A stretch of 64,000 nucleotides of DNA from Planctomycetaceae bacterium (GCA_041398825.1 JAWKTX010000020.1:16645-80644), one strand, 5' to 3'; shown: positions 56,332 through 63,767, numbered from the stretch's first letter. Notes: generated by a model from the sequence alone, not told the origin. Translations and numbers: made by a program.

Positions 56332-56567
56332 GTGGCCTTCCCGGCCAGGCGTTCCCGCACTCGGCCCAGCGAAGTTCTCCAGTCCTCACACTCCATTTCG
56401 CCCCGATGCAGGGCATCGGACCGTGCGGCAATCTCGTCAAGCCACGATTGCGAAATCGGTTCGCTGGATTCATCTGGTTCAAGGCTGTCAATCAGGTCTC
56501 GAATCAGCGCAGCTCGATCCTGTACGGGCAGCAGCAAAACCTGTTGCCGCAACTGTTCCAATGTCAT
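56328..56567 (-). CDS. antitoxin of the TIGR02574/Unstab_antitox type
   Basis: 79 aa from ATG 56567 with GAGGGG upstream: MTLEQLRQQVLLLPVQDRAA, then LIRDLIDSLEPDE, QSWLDEIAARSDALHRGE and a Lys/Arg end. The pattern a..L...R..L...L..SL....... .W..Ei..R......G is that of the putative addiction-module antitoxin family that pairs with ParE toxins. The longer frame to 56681 would run into the degenerate repeat and is rejected. Translationally coupled to the toxin gene. Confidence 0.8.
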   Translation of the reverse strand: MTLEQLRQQVLLLPVQDRAALIRDLIDSLEPDESSEPISQSWLDEIAARSDALHRGEMECEDWRTSLGRVRERLAGKAT

Positions 56568-56641
56568 CGTCGTGCCCCTCGTCTGAATAAACACATATTG
56601 ATCCCGGCTCCGCCGATCTTTCAATGTCACCATACCACGCT

Positions 56642-56731
56642 TCAACACCCCCACAAAGTGGGGATTAAACAATCGGTGCATCCACCATGTTAACGCAGAG
56701 CCGGTTCACCCCCATTGATATGGGGAAGCAT
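56642..56731 (-). CRISPR. degenerate two-repeat mini-CRISPR (CreA/CreR-like guide gene)
   Basis: On the minus strand: pseudo-repeat 1 (56731-56703), a 32-nt pseudo-spacer (56702-56671) and pseudo-repeat 2 (56670-56642). The 61-bp period equals repeat plus spacer of the main array. Pseudo-repeat 1 matches the array repeat at 21 of 29 positions, including an unbroken TGGGGGTGAACCG with the 8-nt crRNA handle GTGAACCG. Its stem is CCCCAT/ATGGGG where the array has CCCCAC/GTGGGG, a compensatory change. Pseudo-repeat 2 has CCCCAC-TTT-GTGGGG, a one-base-shorter loop, and a diverged 3' end. Cas6e could process both. The spacer starts GCTCTGCGTTAACATG. In known CreA/CreR genes such pseudo-arrays give guides that repress rather than cleave. 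Confidence 0.75.
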
Positions 56732-56735
56732 GCAA

Positions 56736-56741
56736 TTAAAT
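56736..56741 (-). promoter_or_regulatory. -10 box for the mini-CRISPR
   Basis: On the minus strand TTTAAT lies five bases before pseudo-repeat 1, placing the transcription start at or just inside the pseudo-repeat. A weak TTTCCG -35 candidate lies 16 bp upstream. Inferred from sequence only. Confidence 0.35.
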
Positions 56742-56825
56742 TGTGCCGACCAGAAACGGAAAATCTCCAGAAACTCTGAAGATTGCAAGTCATTACAGAA
56801 CCGTATGTTATGGCAGGCGATCCAA

Positions 56826-56866
56826 TATAAAAAGGCTCTACGTTCCCATGAACCGAGGATTATCTC
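56826..56866 (+). promoter_or_regulatory. cas operon promoter (-10 box) with the mini-CRISPR target
   Basis: TATAAA (56826-56831) is a -10 box facing the sigma/cas8e genes, with no good -35. Immediately after it come AAG (56832-56834), the canonical E. coli type I-E PAM, and a protospacer-like sequence starting GCTCTACGTTCCCATG at 56835. It matches the mini-CRISPR spacer at positions 1-5, 7-10 and 13-16; position 6 is the base that is flipped out in type I-E crRNA-DNA duplexes. The expected transcription start (about 56838) falls within it. Leader to the first start codon is about 80 nt. Confidence 0.6.
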
Positions 56867-56917
56867 GGATTACCTGGTACATTATCAGCGACAACCTTTC
56901 AGATCGGAGGCAAATCA

Positions 56918-57175
56918 ATGGCAGCAGACCCACTTTTTGAATCCATTTCTTCTCTCTTGCAGCGGCCAAAACACAGGCGGAGGCTCCAGAGTTTCGGCAT
57001 CGAACGGGGCGATGCGATCCATGAGTTGTGGATCAGACTGGCCCCGTACACTCAAGACCATTCAATTCAAAATTACGATGCATATGTAGGTTGGTACGGC
57101 CCACGAATGCTCAATCGGCTAATTGATCGTGCTGCACGTGACCGGAGAAATCGAGACTCAAGGGAGATCGCATGA
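56918..57175 (+). CDS. ECF-like sigma region 2 protein (split sigma factor, N-part)
   Basis: 85 aa; GGAGG 8 nt before ATG 56918. The core ERGDAIHELWIRLAPY corresponds to the sigma2 helix usually written ..eDl.QevflrL, and YVGWYGPRMLNRLIDRAARD to the -10-recognition helix (w...ia.n...d..R..rr). It then ends in a basic segment RRNRDSREIA. There is no sigma4 domain in this frame; that domain is in the next ORF, which overlaps by ATGA. The gene is first in the cas8e operon, under the promoter targeted by the mini-CRISPR. Assignment rests on pattern and gene order; a small unrelated helical protein is possible. Confidence 0.5.
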   Translation: MAADPLFESISSLLQRPKHRRRLQSFGIERGDAIHELWIRLAPYTQDHSIQNYDAYVGWYGPRMLNRLIDRAARDRRNRDSREIA

Positions 57176-57486
57176 TGACCATTGTTCGTGAATCACAATC
57201 AACTGGCAAGTGTCGGATAGACGCCGTTTCACCACCTGAGCTATTCGATTCGGCTGACAACCGGGAAGTTTTTGCTGAAATTTCGGCGTTGCCAGCACGA
57301 CTGCGGACTTCGTTACTCGCTGCCGTGGTCGGCAAGAAAACTGGGACACCGCAGTACCCGTCCGTTTCTCAACTGTCGCTGCAGACGGGACGTCCGTCCG
57401 CAGCAATCTTGAATGACGCTAAAGCGGCTCTCGCATTACTGCGGTCCCGCTGCGGAGTCGATATGTGCGATTCTGTAGGGGGGTAG
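57172..57486 (+). CDS. ECF-like sigma region 4 protein (split sigma factor, C-part)
   Basis: 104 aa from ATG 57172, with its own Shine-Dalgarno AGGGAG, overlapping the previous stop. The segment VFAEISALPARLRTSLLAAVVG, then YPSVSQLSLQTGRPSAAILNDAKAALALLRSRC, follows the sigma4 pattern (aL..Lp...R..l.l...g....eiA...g.s...v......a...Lr). Together with the preceding ORF the length (189 aa) is that of one ECF sigma factor. The separate ribosome-binding site argues for a real two-gene arrangement, but a single-base indel splitting one gene is an alternative given the frameshifts nearby. The stop is 5 bp before cas8e. Confidence 0.5.
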   Translation: MMTIVRESQSTGKCRIDAVSPPELFDSADNREVFAEISALPARLRTSLLAAVVGKKTGTPQYPSVSQLSLQTGRPSAAILNDAKAALALLRSRCGVDMCDSVGG

Positions 57487-57491
57487 AGGCC

Positions 57492-59057
57492 GTGGATAAA
57501 CAGACCTTCAATCTGATTGAAAAACCGTTCATTCCCTGTGTTATTGCCAATGGCGAGCGTGTGGAATTCGGCCTGCTGGAGACGCTGGCGCGTGCCCACG
57601 AGATTCGGGAACTGCGTGATGAATCGCCGCTGGTCACGATCGCTCTGCATCGGTTGTTACTGGCGATCCTGCATCGAAATTTTGGCCCGGACAGCTATGA
57701 CTCATGGAAAACCCTTTGGGACGCGGGAAAGTTCGACACCCGCAAACTGTCCGATTATTTCGAGGCGTGGTACACGCGGTTTGATTTGTTTGATGACCAG
57801 CATCCGTTCTATCAGGATGCATCACTTCAGGCAGACAAAGTGGACGCTGCTGCTCGACTGGTTCGTCATGTTGCTCAAACATTTACAGATTCGCTGTTCA
57901 ATCACACGATCCAGAATAGCTTTCCACTGCTCAGCTTCGCAGAAGTCGCACGGCATCTGATCGTGGAGCAATCGTTAGCGATGAGCGGGGGAGCAGGCTA
58001 TGTGTCCTCTCATCAGTCCTATTCAATGTTGTTTCTCGCGACGGGAAACTCGCTGTTTGAAACTTTGATGCTGAATCTCGTCTGGTACGACCCCACGCAT
58101 CCGATTCCCAGCCGCAAAGATTTGCCGACCTGGGAGCAGGACTCAGTCGCCACGAACAATCGAGCGCCTCGCGGATATCTGGAGTCACTGACGTGGCAGC
58201 CTCGACGGATCCGGCTCATCCCTGAAGAAAACGGTGTTCGCGAAATTGTCTATATCAAGGGGCCACGCTGCGAACATGTGGCCCTTCGGCCTGACCCGAT
58301 GCTCGCTTATCGGGCCAGCAAGCAGTCCGGTGTTTACCCGTATTCATTTTCTCCGGAACGAGCGTTGTGGCGGGATTCTTCCGCATTGTTTCTCGCCACA
58401 ACGACCGACAGTTCGCCCGAGTTTTTTCGGCCAGACATCCTGACGCACCTGATGAATCTGTCCATGCCTGGCCGGGAGTATCTGGACTCCAACCGCGAAC
58501 TGGATCTCAAGGCGTTCGGCATCCTCGGTAAGAACGCGGCCATTGAATTCTGGCGGGCCGAATCTTTACCGCTTCCCCTCGCATTCCTGAGCAGTAGCGA
58601 ACTGGTCGGCCATCTGCAGAATGCACTGAGCTATGCTGAAGCAGCCGGGCGGTTCTTGTTTGGATGCAGTAAGTCGTTTGCGACGCAATTGTTGGCTCCG
58701 GATGGACGCAAGCCGGATGCAACACGAGTCACAACCATTGCCAGATCTCTTGCCCCGGATCGACCCTATTGGTCGCGTCTGGAATTGCCGTTTCGGGAGC
58801 TACTTCATGAGCTGGCAGACCAGCCGGATGATCGCGAATTACTGGTGGCCAAATGGGGCTGGCAGACCGTCCGCATGATGGCGATTCAGGCGTTTGAGGA
58901 GACCACACAACAACTGGACCACTCGGCGCGCACGTTGCGTGCCGCCACTGTCGCAATGGCGCAATTGCGAGGACAACTTCACAAACAATTTTCAAACCTC
59001 AAGGAGTTCATTGATGACAACGAAAAACTTCACATCACCACAGCAGTGGCAGACTGA
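57492..59057 (+). CDS. cas8e: Cascade large subunit Cas8e (Cse1/CasA)
   Basis: 521 aa, taking GTG 57492 as start because MDKQTFNLIEKPFIPCVIANGERVEFGLLE is the conserved N-terminus and a G-rich Shine-Dalgarno with AGAGG lies just before it. Further family features are LARAHEIRELRDESPLVTIALHRLLLAIL, W..L...GKFD in LWDAGKFDTRKLSDYFEAW, and LFDDQHPFYQD. Cas8e recognises the PAM and recruits Cas3 in the type I-E complex. It is intact, unlike cas3, and overlaps cse2 by 44 bp. Confidence 0.92.
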   Translation: MDKQTFNLIEKPFIPCVIANGERVEFGLLETLARAHEIRELRDESPLVTIALHRLLLAILHRNFGPDSYDSWKTLWDAGKFDTRKLSDYFEAWYTRFDLFDDQHPFYQDASLQADKVDAAARLVRHVAQTFTDSLFNHTIQNSFPLLSFAEVARHLIVEQSLAMSGGAGYVSSHQSYSMLFLATGNSLFETLMLNLVWYDPTHPIPSRKDLPTWEQDSVATNNRAPRGYLESLTWQPRRIRLIPEENGVREIVYIKGPRCEHVALRPDPMLAYRASKQSGVYPYSFSPERALWRDSSALFLATTTDSSPEFFRPDILTHLMNLSMPGREYLDSNRELDLKAFGILGKNAAIEFWRAESLPLPLAFLSSSELVGHLQNALSYAEAAGRFLFGCSKSFATQLLAPDGRKPDATRVTTIARSLAPDRPYWSRLELPFRELLHELADQPDDRELLVAKWGWQTVRMMAIQAFEETTQQLDHSARTLRAATVAMAQLRGQLHKQFSNLKEFIDDNEKLHITTAVAD

Positions 59058-59610
59058 TTTTGCCGCCGCACTTTCGAACCTGGAGGAGAAGAAAAATCGT
59101 GGCATACTTGCTCAACTTCGCCGTGGACAGGGAAAGGGCTTTGGCGAAGAACCACGCCGTGATGCCTGGGTTCTGACCCAACTGCGACGTCAGGGCCGAG
59201 CCAACTTCACTGATGAATGGGAGGTCAATCGGTGCTGTCTGATTGCGTCGTTGTTTGCCGAACATTCCGCCGACACAGGTTCCGGCAGCATCGGTGCGGC
59301 GTTTCGGAGGATGGCCAGCCTTCCTGGCGGCAGCGAAGAAGCCGTCGAGCGTCGGTTCTACGCCCTGCTGGATAGCGATGAGGAAGACCTGCCGAAACGA
59401 TTGCGATATGCCATCGCACTTCTCAAATCGAAAGGTGTTCCCCTTGACTGGGCTCAACTGTTGGCGGATGTCACCAACTGGAATCGTCCATCACGATCCG
59501 TGCAAAAAAGATGGTCGATGGATTTCTGGGGTGCAGTTCGTCAGCAGGCAGGGGACTCCGACGCCAGCGAATCCATGACGCCCAGCATCTCAAAGTCAGA
59601 AGAGACCTGA
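59014..59610 (+). CDS. cse2: Cascade small subunit Cse2 (CasB, Cas11e)
   Basis: 198 aa from ATG 59014 (AAGGAG upstream), within the end of cas8e. Cse2 features: LEEKKNRGILAQLRRGQGKGFGEEPRRDAWVL near the N-terminus (the helix with the RGILAxLRR motif) and FRRMASLPGGSEEAVERRFYALLDSDEEDLPKRLRYAIALLKSKGVPLDWAQLLADVTNW. It forms the belly dimer of Cascade, stabilising target DNA. Intact. Confidence 0.92.
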   Translation: MTTKNFTSPQQWQTDFAAALSNLEEKKNRGILAQLRRGQGKGFGEEPRRDAWVLTQLRRQGRANFTDEWEVNRCCLIASLFAEHSADTGSGSIGAAFRRMASLPGGSEEAVERRFYALLDSDEEDLPKRLRYAIALLKSKGVPLDWAQLLADVTNWNRPSRSVQKRWSMDFWGAVRQQAGDSDASESMTPSISKSEET

Positions 59611-59693
59611 TCCGGCAACACAGGCGTCAGAGCTAAGCAATGTCCTTTGTGAACCATTTTGTTTAATTCCAACTTCATTTCATCGAAAGTCCC

Positions 59694-60905
59694 ATGGTTA
59701 TGAATCTTGAACTGCATCTCCTTCAGAATTTTGCTCCATCGTGTCTGAACCGCGACGACACCAACGCGCCGAAGGACTGTCGTTTCGGCGGGTATCGGCG
59801 GGCTCGAATCAGCAGCCAATGTATTAAACGATCGATCCGCGGTGCCTTCGGGGAATCCACATTGCTTTCTGCGGAAGATCGGGCCGTCCGATCAAATCGC
59901 CTTGTTGGCGAGATCGCGACTCAGCTCGCAGATCTTTCTGCTGATCCGGATCAGGTCCGTAAAATCATCGAACTCGCACTGTCGTCTCAGAAGCTGACCG
60001 TCGACGAAAACGGACTCACGCAGTATCTCCTGTTCGTTGGTCGCCGCGAAGTGAGTTCGCTGGCGCGTGTTATTCGTGAACACTGGAAGACACTGTCTGA
60101 CATGGTCCCCAGTGAATCGAGCGAAGAGGGGGAAGACAGCGCGACGCCTAATAAGTCCGCTCGGAAAGCCAAGGCCGACAAGAAGGCGGCCATCCCTCCC
60201 GATGTTACCAAGGCGGTCGCAGCCGTGCTGGACGGCGGGAAGGCGGCAGATCTGGCTTTGTTTGGCCGTATGCTGGCCGACCTGCCGGATAAGAATGTGG
60301 ATGCGGCCAGCCAGGTGGCTCATGCAATCTCCACCAACAAAGTCGATATGGAGATGGACTACTTCACGGCGGTAGACGATCTGAAAACTCGCGAAGATGA
60401 CGCCGGAGCCGGGATGCTGGGCGTGGTCGAATACAACTCGTCCTGCTTTTATCGATACGCCAACATCTGCATTCCTCAGTTGGTGAAGAATCTGCAGGGT
60501 GACCATGAGCTTGCCAAACGGACGGTCGAAGCCTTCGTGCGAGCCTCTGTCTCCGCGATTCCCAGCGGTAAGCAGAATACTTTCGCTGCACACAATCCGC
60601 CGTCATTTGTCTTTGCCGTCGTGCGAAAATCGGGCCTGTGGTCGCTGAGTAATGCTTTTGAACGCCCTGTGCGTCCCAATGGCGAACTGAGCCTGGTGCA
60701 GCGGTCCATCACGGAGCTTGATGGCTACTGGGGAAAGTTGATCGCTGGATATGGCAAAGATCAGATTATGGCAGGAGCTTTGTTCTCGCTCGCCGATGTC
60801 GATCTCTCCAGCACCAAGCAATACAAGAAAGATTCGCTGCAAGCCGTCATCGACAGCGCCTTGAAATCTCTGGACTTCAGTGACAATGGAAAGGAATCAG
60901 CATGA
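59694..60905 (+). CDS. cas7e: Cascade backbone subunit Cas7e (Cse4/CasC)
   Basis: 403 aa. MNLELHLLQNFAPSCLNRDDTNAPKDCRFGGYRRARISSQCIKRSIR is the diagnostic N-terminus. Later segments VAHAISTNKVDMEMDYFTAVDDL, AGMLGVVEYNSSCFYRYANI and GKQNTFAAHNPPSFVFAVVR fit Cas7e. Residues about 140-165 form a charged, probably flexible insertion (SSEEGEDSATPNKSARKAK). Six copies normally coat the crRNA spacer. The stop overlaps the cas5e ATG (ATGA). Confidence 0.92.
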   Translation: MVMNLELHLLQNFAPSCLNRDDTNAPKDCRFGGYRRARISSQCIKRSIRGAFGESTLLSAEDRAVRSNRLVGEIATQLADLSADPDQVRKIIELALSSQKLTVDENGLTQYLLFVGRREVSSLARVIREHWKTLSDMVPSESSEEGEDSATPNKSARKAKADKKAAIPPDVTKAVAAVLDGGKAADLALFGRMLADLPDKNVDAASQVAHAISTNKVDMEMDYFTAVDDLKTREDDAGAGMLGVVEYNSSCFYRYANICIPQLVKNLQGDHELAKRTVEAFVRASVSAIPSGKQNTFAAHNPPSFVFAVVRKSGLWSLSNAFERPVRPNGELSLVQRSITELDGYWGKLIAGYGKDQIMAGALFSLADVDLSSTKQYKKDSLQAVIDSALKSLDFSDNGKESA

Positions 60906-61693
60906 CCGTCCTGCTTATGCGGCTTTCCGGTCCAATGCAGAGCTGGGGGACACAAAGCCGCTTCACCACTCGCGACACCGGACTCGAACCTTCCAAGAGC
61001 GGCGTTATTGGTTTGCTGTGCGCATCGCTGGGCTTTCCGCGTACAGAGACAGAACTGGATGTCTCCGGGCTCACGATTCGTCTCAGTGATCTGGCCAAAC
61101 TTCGGATGGGCGTGCGAGTCGATCGTGAAGGAACACTGGCTCGTGACTTTCATACGGCAGGCGGCGGACACTGAACGGCCGACATGATGGGCCCCGCTAT
61201 GGAGTCGTGAAAGCCAGCGGGAAAGCCGGTGATACGGTCATCTCGACTCGCGTACCTGGCCGATGCGGAATTCCTTGTTGCATTGGCCGGTGATCCAGCG
61301 TTGCTGCTGCTACTACAGCACTCGTTGCAAAGTCCTGTTTGGCCACAGTTTCTGGGCCGAAAATCTTTTGTGCCTGGCAAACCTGTCTGGCTGCCTGACG
61401 GACTGCATTCCGACGCTGACAATGTCGAGAGCGTCCTGCGGGCGGAACCCTGGCAACGTCCCGAACGACACTGGGAACCAACCAAACGGCTGCGTCTTGT
61501 TTTAGAAACTGACGCCCCCTTCGCAGGTGAAGCTCGTCAGGATGTTCCATTGTCGTTTGATATTCAGGATCGACGATTTGCCGTCCGCCATGTTCGCACG
61601 GACTGGATCGAGAATCCCTCAACGCTGCCTGAGCAACCTTCTGATTCGGTCAGCGATTTGGCTCATCAATCCAATCTACAGGAGAACTCCTGA
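60902..61693 (+). pseudogene. cas5e: Cascade subunit Cas5e (CasD), with two frameshifts
   Basis: The N-terminus MTVLLMRLSGPMQSWGTQSRF and GLEPSKSGVIGLLCASLG are typical of Cas5e, which binds the 5' handle of the crRNA. The frame ends at 61174 just after DFHTAGGG. The next frame continues TLNGRHDGPRYGVVKASGKAG, and near 61250 the original frame resumes with YLADAEFLVALAGDPALLLLL and continues to the stop at 61693, which overlaps the cas6e ATG. The first break is a missing base in GGCGGCGGACACTG; the second is one extra or two missing bases. As read, no functional Cas5e is made. Confidence 0.85.
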
Positions 61694-62391
61694 TGTTTCT
61701 TTCGCAATTGTCGCTCAACACGCGAAGCGGCGATGTTCATCGTGACTTAGCGTCTCCCTACGAAATGCACCGAACCCTGATGGCAGCATTTCCGGACAAG
61801 TCGGCTGGTGGAGCGGGAAGGGTGCTTTATCGCATCGACATTGCCCCGGATGAAGACCGACCTCCTGTCGTGCTTGTGCAGTCGGAATTTGCGCCCAACT
61901 GGGATTGTCTGCAGGAACGACAATATGCCAGCGTTACCGGTCCCGAAGCGATCACGTACACGGCGACAAAGGTGGAAGCGACAGGTTCTGACGCCGTTGT
62001 AGTTGCAAGGGAAGACCGCTACCGCTTCAGGCTCGTTGCCAATCCGACCGTAAAACGAAAAGTGGATGGTAAGAAAAACGGTCGGCGAGACGCATGTGGA
62101 ACTGAGGAACAGCAACTTGCGTGGCTCATTCGCAAAGGCGAAGTGGGTGGATTCCGCCTGGACATGTTCGAAACCAATGACGGTCGCGAAGTGCCAAACG
62201 TAACCGTCGTACCCTTGGGCAAAATCTCTTCATTCCGGAAAAAAGACCACCGAACCCTCAGTCATCAGGGCGTCCGCTTTGACGGCGTCCTGTTGGTGAC
62301 CGACGCAAATCTGTTCCTGAAATCTCTGACATCCGGCATTGGCAGTGCCAAGGCGTTTGGGTTTGGGTTGTTGAGCGTCGCGCGGGTTTGA
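61693..62391 (+). CDS. cas6e: crRNA endonuclease Cas6e (Cse3/CasE)
   Basis: 232 aa. The N-terminal MFLSQLSLN and SPYEMHRTLMAAFPD contain the catalytic-region His (family motif dpy..Hr.l...Fp). RLVANPTVKRKVDGKKNGRR corresponds to the basic strand region (RL.aNP....) and GIGSAKAFGFGLLSVARV is the C-terminal glycine-rich loop. It cuts the precursor crRNA at the repeat hairpin, leaving the 8-nt handle GTGAACCG here. Translationally coupled to cas5e (TGATG). Intact. Confidence 0.93.
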   Translation: MFLSQLSLNTRSGDVHRDLASPYEMHRTLMAAFPDKSAGGAGRVLYRIDIAPDEDRPPVVLVQSEFAPNWDCLQERQYASVTGPEAITYTATKVEATGSDAVVVAREDRYRFRLVANPTVKRKVDGKKNGRRDACGTEEQQLAWLIRKGEVGGFRLDMFETNDGREVPNVTVVPLGKISSFRKKDHRTLSHQGVRFDGVLLVTDANLFLKSLTSGIGSAKAFGFGLLSVARV

Positions 62392-62677
62392 CGGTTTGAA
62401 GCTGCCGCTGAGTCTGCAGCGTCTGCCGGCCGGAACAGCCTTCTTGATTGGTCCGCGAGAAGCTCTGGGGGTTCCACTGTCTTCGTTGTGTGCGCACGGA
62501 AACGTGCGACCCACGGGAGCGAAGCACGCGCTGTCAAGTGCTGTGCGGGCGGCGGCGTTCTGCGGGTTGCGGTGTCATCCGTCCGGCCGTCTGCTGCGGG
62601 CCGTTGATTGATCGTCCATTCTCATCATCACGCAGGAGGCGACTTTCGGGCACATTTTTCCCCACAGGAACGCCATC
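62392..62677. other. spacer between cas6e and cas1
   Basis: 286 bp with no gene I can support; short frames on both strands have no recognisable content. A hinge of this size between cas6e and cas1 is unusual for compact I-E operons and may carry a promoter for cas1-cas2. GCAGGAGGC (62631-62639) lies about 40 bp before the cas1 ATG. Confidence 0.4.
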
Positions 62678-63604
62678 ATGGACAGTCTCATGCAGCTCAC
62701 TCGGTTTGATGATCGGTTGAGCTATCTGTACCTGGAAAAAGGTCATATCGAACAGGACGCGAAGTCGGTGGCCTATGTCACCGAAAAGAAACGCGTGCCC
62801 ATTCCGGCGGCGGACCTGGCGTTGCTGATGCTGGGGCCGGGAACCACCATTACTCACATGGCGGTCTGCAATTTGGCGGATTGCAATTGCACCGTGGTTT
62901 GGGTGGGCGAAGAAGGTGTGCGGTTTTACTGTCATGGTCGAGGTGGAACACATTTCTCCAGCAATCTGGTGCGGCAGGCGGCTCTGGCATCCAATCTGCG
63001 AACTCGGCGAGCTGTCGTGGTTCGCATGTATGAAAAGCGGTTTGGCGAGTCGGTTGAGAACGGGCTGCATATTCAGGCAATCCGCGGCAAGGAGGGTTTT
63101 CGAGTTCGCAATGCCTACCAGAAATATGCTCAGCAATTTGGCGTTAACTGGCAGGGACGCAACTACGACGCTCAGAACTGGAATCGTGGTGATCCGCTGA
63201 ATCGCGCGTTATCCGCGGCCAGTGCCTGTCTGAACGGGATCGTCCACGCTGGCATTGTGAGTGCGGGGTACTCGGCAGCAATTGGGTTTGTCCACACGGG
63301 CAAGATGTTGTCCTTCGTGTATGACATTGCCGATCTTTACAAGGTGGACCTGATCGTGCCTCTGGTGTTCGAAACGGTGGCGGCCAGTGATCAGAACGTC
63401 GAAAGTCGTGTGCGACAGGCATGTCGGGACATGTTTCGCAGGACGCGGTTTCTGGAGCGAGTTTTGCCGGACATTCGGGAGGTGCTTGATGGTCGTGATG
63501 ATTCTGGAACGGGTTCCGATCAGCCTGCGGGGGGATCTGAGTCGCTGGATGATCGAACCGAAGGCCGGGATATTCCTTGGCAGCATGACCGCGAGGATTC
63601 GTGA
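62678..63604 (+). CDS. cas1: CRISPR integrase Cas1 (type I-E)
   Basis: 308 aa. Type I-E features: LTRFDDRLSYLYLEKGHIEQDAKSV, VTEKKRVPIPAADLALLMLGPGTTITH, the metal ligand Glu in IRGKEGFRVRN, His in GFVHTGKMLSFVYDIADLYK and the Asp residues of the same segment. It forms the spacer-integration complex with Cas2. The C-terminus (DDSGTGSDQPAGGSESLDD) is a hydrophilic tail read from DNA that also encodes the cas2 N-terminus; the two genes overlap by 116 bp. Confidence 0.95.
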   Translation: MDSLMQLTRFDDRLSYLYLEKGHIEQDAKSVAYVTEKKRVPIPAADLALLMLGPGTTITHMAVCNLADCNCTVVWVGEEGVRFYCHGRGGTHFSSNLVRQAALASNLRTRRAVVVRMYEKRFGESVENGLHIQAIRGKEGFRVRNAYQKYAQQFGVNWQGRNYDAQNWNRGDPLNRALSAASACLNGIVHAGIVSAGYSAAIGFVHTGKMLSFVYDIADLYKVDLIVPLVFETVAASDQNVESRVRQACRDMFRRTRFLERVLPDIREVLDGRDDSGTGSDQPAGGSESLDDRTEGRDIPWQHDREDS

Positions 63605-63767
63605 TGAGCTATGGACAAAAGCGATCAAGGGCCGCAAGGCGGGTGCCTGTTTTCAGGCGTGGAGATATCCATGTGAGCAGGGGTTTCAATTTCGAACGTT
63701 CGGCGATACATCACGAGAACTTATCGACTTTGAGGGCCTATATCTTGTGGGCATCCCTCGGGAGTAA
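63489..63767 (+). CDS. cas2: Cas2 (type I-E, Cas2e)
   Basis: 92 aa from ATG 63489: MVVMILERVPISLRGDLSRWMIEPKAGIFLGSMTARIRDELW, the Cas2e pattern (MiViv.e.vp..LRG.L.rW..E...gvyvG..s...Re.lW), followed by GFQFRTFGDTSRELIDFEGLYLVG. It is the structural partner of Cas1 in spacer acquisition. Its stop is only 13 bp before the first CRISPR repeat. Confidence 0.93.
   Translation: MVVMILERVPISLRGDLSRWMIEPKAGIFLGSMTARIRDELWTKAIKGRKAGACFQAWRYPCEQGFQFRTFGDTSRELIDFEGLYLVGIPRE

Noticed and set aside
56642..56731. The two hairpins could be operator palindromes for the antitoxin rather than pseudo-repeats.
   Set aside because: Not fully excluded, but operators would not be expected to share a 13-nt block including GTGAACCG with the CRISPR repeat, to be spaced exactly one repeat-spacer unit apart, or to keep repeat orientation.
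62396..62720. Several short ORFs between cas6e and cas1.
   Set aside because: None has a recognisable domain, and the frames are mutually overlapping on both strands, as in GC-rich non-coding sequence.
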